NCBI GenBank assembly: GCA_963844315.1
Contig: CAWJOC010000022.1
Span: 434,001 to 498,000, forward strand
Length of the DNA: 64,000 nucleotides
Source of the DNA: CAWAVN01 sp963844315
GTDB lineage: Bacteria > Planctomycetota > Planctomycetia > Planctomycetales > Planctomycetaceae
Direction: 5' to 3'
Shown here: one piece after another, positions 57,539 to 64,000 of the stretch
How positions within the stretch are numbered: position 1 is the first letter of the stretch
How the letters are laid out: every line of letters begins with the position of its first letter
Program-made: the position numbers and the translations under genes
Notes under the pieces: model-generated
Database searches by the model: none
Told to the model about the DNA's origin: nothing
The model's input: only the letters and a program-made list of their open reading frames with translations

Positions 57539-57741
57539 GGTCGGATTCTCCTGGAATTTCCTGTCTGGCTTCTATCATCCTCCGAACAAATCCCGCTCGC
57601 AACACTGGAAATCCCCTTCGAGGTGGAAAAACCAGGGAATTGGCCCCGGTGCTGGCCAGGTCTGGCAGGTTCCCCTATGATTTTCCCAAGGCTTCCCCCG
57701 AAATTGATCCATATCGGTTCATCAAAACTCCTGAAAGACTT

Positions 57742-58416
57742 ATGCACTATTGTTTGTTCGATATTGACGGCACACTACTTAACAGCGGCGGAGCAGGGCA
57801 GGCGGCGATGGAAGCGGCGCTGCTTCAGATGTTCGGAGCCAAAGCGGTGCATGGCATTTCCACGGCCGGCCGCACTGACCGCGCGATCGTCTCCGATTTG
57901 TTCGCGTTCTTTCAAATCGCGTTTGACGAACAGGTCTGGGAAGACTTCGTCACGATTTACCTGGAAGCCCTTCCCAAGCATCTCGCTGCCCGCGATGGAT
58001 TGGTGCTCCCCGGCGTTTTGCAGATTCTGGAGACGCTGCATGGGCGAGAGGATGTGGTGCTTGGACTATTGACCGGGAATTTTGCCCGCGGAGCCAAGGC
58101 CAAACTCGCCCATTTCCGCTTGGACCATTACTTTCTCTTCGGAGGCTACGGCGATGAGCATCACCACCGCGATGATGTCGCCCGCGAAGCCCTGAGGGTC
58201 TTGCAGAAGCTTCATCAAGAGCCGGTCGATTTGGAACGGCTATGGGTCATCGGCGACACTCCGGCGGATGTGCAATGCGGCCGGGCGATTGGCGCGAAGG
58301 TCATCGCGGTCGGAACAGGTCTGTATTCTCTGGAAGAACTCGAAGCCGCCAACGCGGATTACCTGTTTGCGGATTTCTCCGACCCCAAGGGGTTGCTCGC
58401 GTTGTTCGATGCGTGA
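57742..58416 (+). CDS. HAD-superfamily hydrolase, phosphoglycolate phosphatase-like
   Basis: 224 residues. Motif I FDIDGTLLNSGGAG carries the nucleophilic Asp, motif II LLTGNF (Thr), motif III Lys near the middle, and motif IV VIGDTPADVQCGRAIGAKVIAV. Cap region of type C1. Start at ATG 57742, because the longer frame upstream is not protein-like. Divergent from the pentapeptide/TIR-like gene with a 203-bp shared region. Substrate is probably a small phosphate ester. Confidence 0.87.
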   Translation: MHYCLFDIDGTLLNSGGAGQAAMEAALLQMFGAKAVHGISTAGRTDRAIVSDLFAFFQIAFDEQVWEDFVTIYLEALPKHLAARDGLVLPGVLQILETLHGREDVVLGLLTGNFARGAKAKLAHFRLDHYFLFGGYGDEHHHRDDVAREALRVLQKLHQEPVDLERLWVIGDTPADVQCGRAIGAKVIAVGTGLYSLEELEAANADYLFADFSDPKGLLALFDA

Positions 58417-58575
58417 CGCCTGGACTGATGCTTTGTCGTCGTTCGCTCCGCGAAAGGCGACACTCACTATTTTTCACATTGCCCCTGGGTTTGACTGGAA
58501 TGCAGACCTCTATGGTATCCTGAGAGGACATCGTGATCATTTCGAACGATTGCCACCTTGATAGAATGCGTTGAG

Positions 58576-59874
58576 ATGTTGAATGAAACGGGAAACCAGG
58601 ACGCGAATTCTCAACTTGTGGAACGCTGGGGGTTAGCGTTCGATGAGCAGTTAGCGCAACTTGCGGAGAAGCAGATTCAAATCCGCCGCCATTTGCACTC
58701 TCATCCCGAACTCAGCGGGGAGGAAGTGGAAACGACGCGATTTATCGCCGCGAATCTCAAGTCAGCGGGCCTGGAGCCTGCGGTTTGCCGGAGCGACCGC
58801 GACGTTGAGACGGGCACGTTTGCCGATGTGACGATTGGCAATCCCGCACCGGATAGCCCGCTGATTGGCCTGCGGTGCGACATCGATGCCTTGCCTTTGC
58901 TCGATGCCAAGAGCGTGGAGTATCGTTCGATGAATCCCGGCGTCACCCACGCCTGCGGGCACGATGGGCACACGGCGATTGTGCTAGGAACAGGATTGGC
59001 CGCCGCCGCTTTGCAGAAAGTTTGGCGGGAGAAGCTCAAAGATCAAGCGGATGCGGAACCCTTTGGGTTAAGGCTGCGGCTGATTTTTCAACCGGCGGAG
59101 GAAACTTCCTTTGGAGCGGACTGGCTGGTGGCTCAAGGGGCGATGCAAGGGGTAGATGCCATCTTGGGCTTGCACGTGGACCCGGAACGCCTCGCGGGCC
59201 GGGCGGGCATTCGCTACGGGGTGTTGACAGCCAATTGCGATGATGTGGAAATCGTAGTGGAGGGACGGGGAGGCCATGCCGCCCGTCCGCACCATTCGGT
59301 GGACCCCATCGCGGCGGCTTCGCATCTCGTGGGATCGCTTTACGAGTTTCTGCCCCGCCGGGTTGATTCTCGGCATCCGGCGGTGTTGACGTTTGGTTCC
59401 ATCCACGGCGGAACGACGGCCAACGTCATTCCCGATTCCGTCGAACTCCAGGGCACGCTGCGGACAACCGACCCCGTCAGCCGGGACACGCTCAAAATCG
59501 AAATCGACCGGATTTGCTCCGGCGCGGAGCTTAGCACCGGCGCCCGCATCCGTCGCCGATTTTTCTGCCCGTTAGGCGCGGTGGTGAATGACCCCCGCGT
59601 GACGGCGTTGTTAGAGCAATCCGCGAAGTCGGTTTTGGGAGCCGAAAACATCGACATCATCCCGCTTCCCAGCATGGGTGGGGAGGACTTCTCGGTGTAT
59701 TTGAATTACGTGCCCGGCGCGATGCTTAGGCTCGGTTGCAGGCCGCCCGGACAGGACGGCCACTTTTTGCACTCTCCGAAATTTGATCTGGACGAGAAAG
59801 TGCTCTCGCTCGGTTCCCGCATCCTGCTTCGCACCGCCTTGTTCTTATCGCGACAAACTCACAATCCCCATTGA
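58576..59874 (+). CDS. M20-family amidohydrolase
   Basis: 432 residues from ATG 58576 (TTG 58558 also in frame). Two-metal hydrolase of the AbgA/hippurate-hydrolase group: HLHSHPELSGEE, LRCDIDALPL, THACGHDGHTA with the bridging ligands, IFQPAEETSFGADWL with catalytic Glu, and GHAARPHHSVDPIAAA in the dimerisation domain. It would remove acyl groups from an N-acyl amino acid or aromatic amide. Followed 36 bp later by a YbdK-like ligase on the same strand, which suggests an operon. Confidence 0.9.
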   Translation: MLNETGNQDANSQLVERWGLAFDEQLAQLAEKQIQIRRHLHSHPELSGEEVETTRFIAANLKSAGLEPAVCRSDRDVETGTFADVTIGNPAPDSPLIGLRCDIDALPLLDAKSVEYRSMNPGVTHACGHDGHTAIVLGTGLAAAALQKVWREKLKDQADAEPFGLRLRLIFQPAEETSFGADWLVAQGAMQGVDAILGLHVDPERLAGRAGIRYGVLTANCDDVEIVVEGRGGHAARPHHSVDPIAAASHLVGSLYEFLPRRVDSRHPAVLTFGSIHGGTTANVIPDSVELQGTLRTTDPVSRDTLKIEIDRICSGAELSTGARIRRRFFCPLGAVVNDPRVTALLEQSAKSVLGAENIDIIPLPSMGGEDFSVYLNYVPGAMLRLGCRPPGQDGHFLHSPKFDLDEKVLSLGSRILLRTALFLSRQTHNPH

Positions 59875-59910
59875 TCCGCCGCTCGAGCGCAACGCCAAAT
59901 AGGGCACAGC

Positions 59911-61059
59911 ATGTCAACCTTCCCGTTTACGCGAAACGACTACCCGACCATCGGCGTTGAGGTGGAATTGCAACTGGTCGATGCGGAAACGTTGGCGCTC
60001 ACCAGCGCCATCGAAGACGTTTTGAAACGCATTCCCTCCGATCTCGCGGAGCGGATCAAGCCGGAGTTGATGCAGAGTTATCTGGAGATCAACACGGGCA
60101 TTTGCCGAACTGTCGCTGACGTGAAGACGGATCTCGAGGGGACTCTCGAAGTTCTCAATCAAGTCACGGAACAGTTGGGGCTGAAACTGTTCTGGGCGGC
60201 GACGCATCCGTTTTCCGCCTGGCGCGACCAGGACATCACGGTCAATGACCGCTACTACCGCCTGGTGGAACTGATGCAGGATGTCGCCCGGCGGCTGGTG
60301 ACGTTTGGGCTGCACGTCCACATTGGCGTGGATTCGGGCGATAAAGCCATCCTCGTTTGCGACCGCATGCTGCGTCATTTGCCGCTGTTACTTGCACTCT
60401 CCACGAACTCGCCGTTTTGGAATGGCCGACGGACGGGGCTGCATTCCAACCGTTCGATGGTCATGCAGGATCTGCCCACCGCCGGGCTTCCGCACCAGAT
60501 GCGGAATTGGAGCGAATACGTCTGGCTGATCAACCACCTGGTTGACACGGGGTTCATCAACACGATTCGCGAAATCTGGTGGGACATCCGCCCGCACCAT
60601 AACTTTGGGACGGTGGAAATCCGCGTCTGCGACGTGCCGGCTTCGCTCGACCACGTGGTTTCCATTACCGCCTTGGTGCAATGCCTAGTGCATGCCATTT
60701 CGCAACAAATTGATGAAGGCACGTACTTTGCCGAGTATCACCCCATGATGGTCCAGCAAAACAAATGGCGGGCCATCCGCTACGGGGCGGAAGCGCGTTT
60801 GGTGGACAGCGACGACTACAAGCAGTATTCGGTGCAAGACACCACAAAGCGGCTGGTTACGCTGCTCACACCGACCGCCAAGGAATTGGACTGCTTGGCG
60901 GAATTGGAATCGGCGCTCCACTTGCCCAAGCTGACCGGCTCCGCCCAGCAATTGGCCCTTTGGCAAGCCGCCAGCGGAACGACCGCGATCGACAAAGGGC
61001 GGCACGTCGTCTCGGAAATGATCCGACAAAACGACTGGCAAAACGGACGGGCCGAATGA
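59911..61059 (+). CDS. Carboxylate-amine ligase, YbdK/GCS2 family
   Basis: 382 residues. The glutamate-cysteine ligase type 2 fold shows TIGVEVELQLVD at the N-terminus, LHVHIGVDSGDKAI with metal ligands, and EIWWDIRPHHNFGTVEIRVCDVP. The C-terminal helix bundle is complete. The E. coli relative has weak gamma-glutamylcysteine ligase activity; the physiological role is not clear. It follows the M20 hydrolase gene at 36 bp. Confidence 0.92.
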   Translation: MSTFPFTRNDYPTIGVEVELQLVDAETLALTSAIEDVLKRIPSDLAERIKPELMQSYLEINTGICRTVADVKTDLEGTLEVLNQVTEQLGLKLFWAATHPFSAWRDQDITVNDRYYRLVELMQDVARRLVTFGLHVHIGVDSGDKAILVCDRMLRHLPLLLALSTNSPFWNGRRTGLHSNRSMVMQDLPTAGLPHQMRNWSEYVWLINHLVDTGFINTIREIWWDIRPHHNFGTVEIRVCDVPASLDHVVSITALVQCLVHAISQQIDEGTYFAEYHPMMVQQNKWRAIRYGAEARLVDSDDYKQYSVQDTTKRLVTLLTPTAKELDCLAELESALHLPKLTGSAQQLALWQAASGTTAIDKGRHVVSEMIRQNDWQNGRAE

Positions 61060-61076
61060 ATCAAACACCAGCGTGA

Positions 61077-61148
61077 GGGTGGCCGGGGCCGAGCGAAGCG
61101 AGCCCCCGGAAGAGTCTGTGGGGTCGCTTCGCTCCACCACAGCCACCC
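61077..61148. repeat. Imperfect inverted repeat after the YbdK-like gene
   Basis: Outer GGGTGGC/GCCACCC (61077-61083, 61142-61148) and inner GAGCGAAGCGAGCCCC (61091-61106) with GGGGTCGCTTCGCTC (61120-61134), which differ by one deleted base. It forms a long hairpin without a T-run, and resembles dispersed intergenic repeats of planctomycetes. Confidence 0.75.
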
Positions 61149-61274
61149 ACCAATCACCGGTGCGAGGATTCGCGCTTGCTTTCCAAGATGAACGGCTCAA
61201 TCTATACTGATTTTTGTGCTGCACCGGCTTGCCGAGTCTCTCCGCATTTGTCCCACCACAAGGACCACTCCATG

Positions 61275-62515
61275 AAACGTCCCGCCCTTTTCGCTGTCTT
61301 ATTCAGCCTATTTGCTGGGAATGCCTGTCAAACCGCAGTCGCTGATGATTGGCCCCAGTGGCGCGGACCCAATCGGACAGGGATATCCGAAGAGACGGGC
61401 CTCTTGAAAGAATGGCCCGAACGTGGGCTCAAGGTTTTTTGGAAGGCGGAGAATGTCGGCCAAGCCTATTCGACGGTGTCGGTGGCCAATGGCCGGGTTT
61501 TCACGATTGGGAACGTCGGGGAGGAAGGGCGGATACAATGCTACGATGAAAAGACCGGCGAGCAAATCTGGTCCGTCCGTCCGCCAACCGAAAAACGCGC
61601 CTTCTCGCATAACCGCGGCGATGGGCCCGCGGCACGCCCACCGTCGATGGGGACTTGGTCTACTCCGAAGGCGGGGAAGGCTCATTGACCTGCCTTAAAG
61701 CCGACTCCGGCGAAATCGTGTGGACGGCCCATCTGGTGACGGACTTTGGCGGAGCAGTTCCCAAGTGGGGGTTTAGCGAAAGCCCCCTAGTCGATGGCGA
61801 AAAGCTGATCGTCACGCCCGGCGGCGAGCAGGGAGCCATCGTGGCGCTCAACAAGCTTACGGGCAAGGTCATTTGGAAAAGCACCGACGTGACCGACCCC
61901 GCTCATTATTGCTCGGCGATTGCCGCCGACATCGCTGGGGTCCATCAAATTATCCAGTTCACCATGAACCGCATTGTCAGCGTGGATGCCAAGGATGGAA
62001 GTTTGCTTTGGGACTATGCCAAGTCGGCTAACAAGACCGCCAACGTCGCCACGCCGGTTGTGAAAGACAACTTCGTGTTTTCGTCCTCGGCCTATGGAAC
62101 GGGCGGCGGTCTGGTGCAGGTGACACGCGAGGAAGAAGAGTTCAAAGCCGAGGAAGTTTATTTCCAACTCCCAATGGCTAACCATCATGGGGGCATTGTG
62201 CTTATTGGCGACCACATGTACGGCTTCGGCAACGGCGGGCTGATTTGCATGGACTTTCTCACCGGCGAAATCGCCTGGCGGGACCGCAGCGTCAGCAAGG
62301 GATCGTTGTGCTATGCCGATGGCATGCTGTATTGCTTCGGCGAGAAAAACCAGATGGCGCTGGTCGAGGCCAACCCCAAGGAATACGTGGAGCATGGCCG
62401 GTTTGAAACGCCCGATTCCGGCAAGCCCACCTGGGCGCATCCGGTCGTCGCCAACGGCAGGCTGTACCTTCGTGACCAGGACACGCTCACGGTTTACGAT
62501 GTGAGCGGCAAATAG
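61275..62515 (+). CDS. Secreted PQQ-type beta-propeller protein (frameshifted)
   Basis: About 413 residues with signal peptide MKRPALFAVLFSLFAGNACQ. The propeller blades have the PQQ-like pattern: DDWPQWRGPNRTGISEETGL, CYDEKTGEQIWSVRPP, ALNKLTGKVIWKSTDVTD and FLTGEIAWRDRS. This is the pyrrolo-quinoline-quinone-like BamB/YfgL fold, common in exported planctomycete proteins. One C missing in CCC at 61626-61628; correction reads GDGPRGTPTVDGDLVYSEGG. No adjacent dehydrogenase partner, so a binding or scaffold role is as likely as enzyme activity. Confidence 0.88.
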
Positions 62516-62580
62516 GCCGGGGTCGAGAAATGTCAGCCCGCATTCCCGCCGCCAAACTTTTCTGGCGGGAATGCGGACTT

Positions 62581-62997
62581 TCACTCCAAAATTTCCAGCA
62601 CGACGAGACCCCATAACCCTCCCGGCGTTTGGGTCTCGTCGGGTTGAAAGCCAATCTCAACTTGCAGGTCATTCGTGGGCAGCAACAAGTCGCCAATTTC
62701 GAAGCGGATCGGCAATCCCTCTTCAATTGCCTGCTCGGCTTGAGCCAGTTCCTGGCCATTGAGGCAGACATTCACTGCCCCGCCGATGCCCTCGAAGACG
62801 AGATCGACCCGGTTGACCGTGGCGAGGCTGGTCGGGCAATGGAAGGTCCGGCGAAACCGGACGTCGCCTGCGGAGTCGCCAAACAACTCGCGCCACTCCT
62901 GGGGAAGCGATACCCGTCCGTTTTTAGGTTGATGCTCCGGATGACTGAGCCATTCGTAGTGCCAAGGGCCGCGCAATCGAATGCGGTGGACGTTCAT
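62581..62997 (-). CDS. Stand-alone GH2-like sugar-binding beta-sandwich
   Basis: A 138-residue protein with the layout of the glycoside hydrolase family 2 sugar-binding domain: LRGPWHYEW, WRELFGDSAGDVRFRRTFHCP, then LVFEGIGGAVNVCLNGQELAQ and NDLQVEIGF. No catalytic domain and no signal peptide. Its ATG overlaps the stop of the NRDE gene as ATGA (62994-62997), so the two are translationally coupled. Convergent with the PQQ-propeller gene. Confidence 0.72.
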   Translation of the reverse strand: MNVHRIRLRGPWHYEWLSHPEHQPKNGRVSLPQEWRELFGDSAGDVRFRRTFHCPTSLATVNRVDLVFEGIGGAVNVCLNGQELAQAEQAIEEGLPIRFEIGDLLLPTNDLQVEIGFQPDETQTPGGLWGLVVLEILE

Positions 62998-63756
62998 GCG
63001 GGGGCTTTCAACAGAGTGCGCAAGAGCGGGGAATAATCTTCAAATGCGGTTATAGCAGGAGAACCGGCGGCGTGCAGGTAACGCGACTCAACGGGGTCTT
63101 TCGTCAAGGCGATCACGCTGGAAGAGACCGTTCCCCAGCCTTTGGTGCAGGGAATGCACACCGCATCGCCCCCGGCAGTCTTCCCCCAAGCCGCAAATCC
63201 TTTTGGATTGCCCGATCCAATCTTCCAGAGAAGGACCGGATTGCTGAATGGATCGCATCAATCCGCGAACGCGGACAATTCGTGGGTCGTCGGGATCATT
63301 CCAATCCCGGTTGGCGATGGCATGTTCGCCCGGAGTCAGCGGTTGGATTTCGAGGCGATCCCCGGCGGAAAAAATCCACCCCCGCTCCGCCGAAAGGAGG
63401 ATCAGGTTGAACCCCGCGAATTGTTCCGTGTTCCATTGCCGATGAAATTCCGCCTCCGCCTGTTCAATGGGGCCTTGCTCCAACAGTTCCCGGCACAACA
63501 GTCCCCGCGATTTGGGATTGGGAGGGAGATGCGATTTCTTGCGGTTGGTCACCGCCGCAATCACTCCCGCACGATTGATCCCCAGCCAGGTTCCGCCCGC
63601 TTTGAGGTCCGTTCCACCCATCCAGACGCCATCAGGTGTTCGGGCGTCTCGAATCGCGGGGACGCTGCTGGGCCGATCCGGCGATTCTTCCCGGTTCGCG
63701 AATACAAATACGGGGCAACCTGGAATGGTTTGATAGATCACGGAAAACAGGCACAT
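62994..63756 (-). CDS. NRDE/TANGO2-family protein (frameshifted)
   Basis: About 253 residues. N-terminal Cys2 in MCLFSVIYQ, then the family motif FANREESPDRP, GTWLGINRAGVIAAVTNR and RDWNDPDDPRIVR match the TANGO2/NRDE family. These are Ntn-hydrolase-like in fold, with unclear biochemical role. An extra base in a run of five G (63183-63187) breaks the frame; correction reads GLGKTAGGDAVCIPCTKGWG and continues to a stop at 62994 that overlaps the next gene. ATG 63756 is used. The last 244 bp of the window beyond it hold no recognised gene. Confidence 0.84.
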
Positions 63757-64000
63757 GCAATTGGCACGACGGAAAAAAGTGAGGGATTATGGAATGCAGA
63801 GCCTGCATTTCGCCCCGTTCCCTGGAAAAATCTAAGACTTCCGCTCCCTTAGCGAACAACAAGAGTTTACCAGGAATGCCGTTCTTTCCGCAAAAAGGTG
63901 TTCTCTTGTATTGAAGAGCGAATCGGCGAAGCCCCTTTCTGAAGACCCAAACCCTTAGGACACCAAAAGAAATCTCGAGAACGTGAGGTTCCGCGTTGAA

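Overview
The window looks like chromosome of a planctomycete (Planctomycetota; genus not determinable by eye). The pointers are a large secreted dehydrogenase-like protein ending in a CxxCH haem-binding domain of the PVC type, LamG/PQQ-propeller secreted proteins, a sulfatase, a soluble Ser/Thr kinase, a pentapeptide-repeat/TIR-like protein, a secretin paired with a Cys-rich lipoprotein, and a GC-rich base composition with many GTG/TTG starts.

Layout. 1-7 kb: hemA, converging with a minus-strand run of lysS, a small lipoprotein, a LolC/E-like permease, a LolD-like ATPase and a class IV aminotransferase. 7-14 kb: a zinc-ribbon membrane protein, then the minus-strand haem-binding dehydrogenase-like protein and an isochorismatase-ThuA fusion. 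14-17.6 kb: an argB-argD-argF operon with a clear promoter and a clear terminator. 17.6-24 kb: mgtE, uvrB, a SUFU-domain protein, a lipoprotein and a DegT aminotransferase. 24-34 kb: a secreted helical-repeat protein, yacG, a 1199-residue LamG/PQQ protein with an embedded methyltransferase-like module, an acyl-CoA synthetase and an MscS channel. 34-41 kb: a thioredoxin/YHS-like protein, a polytopic membrane protein, and a minus-strand run of a lipid A-type acyltransferase, an alpha/beta hydrolase and two sugar-type ABC permeases. 41-48.4 kb: Ser/Thr kinase, amidohydrolase, sulfatase, universal stress protein, rdgB, ald, nadC. 48.4-57.5 kb: the most lineage-specific part, with small secreted proteins, secretin plus Cys-rich lipoprotein, a large unrecognised secreted protein and the pentapeptide/TIR-like protein, the last two close to a 26-bp inverted repeat. 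57.7-64 kb: HAD hydrolase, M20 amidohydrolase, YbdK-like ligase, PQQ propeller protein, a small GH2-like beta-sandwich and an NRDE protein.

Main caveat: about 21 single-step frame changes break 15 otherwise well-conserved genes. Almost all sit in short homopolymers or a GC dinucleotide run, and both extra and missing bases occur. Conserved protein sequence resumes immediately in the new frame. This is most simply indel error in the assembly rather than biology. Frameshifted genes are given here as single CDS spans, with the approximate junction stated.

No tRNA, rRNA, CRISPR array, transposase, integrase or phage gene was seen. Several imperfect inverted repeats and a dispersed CCCTCTCC-type repeat lie between genes.
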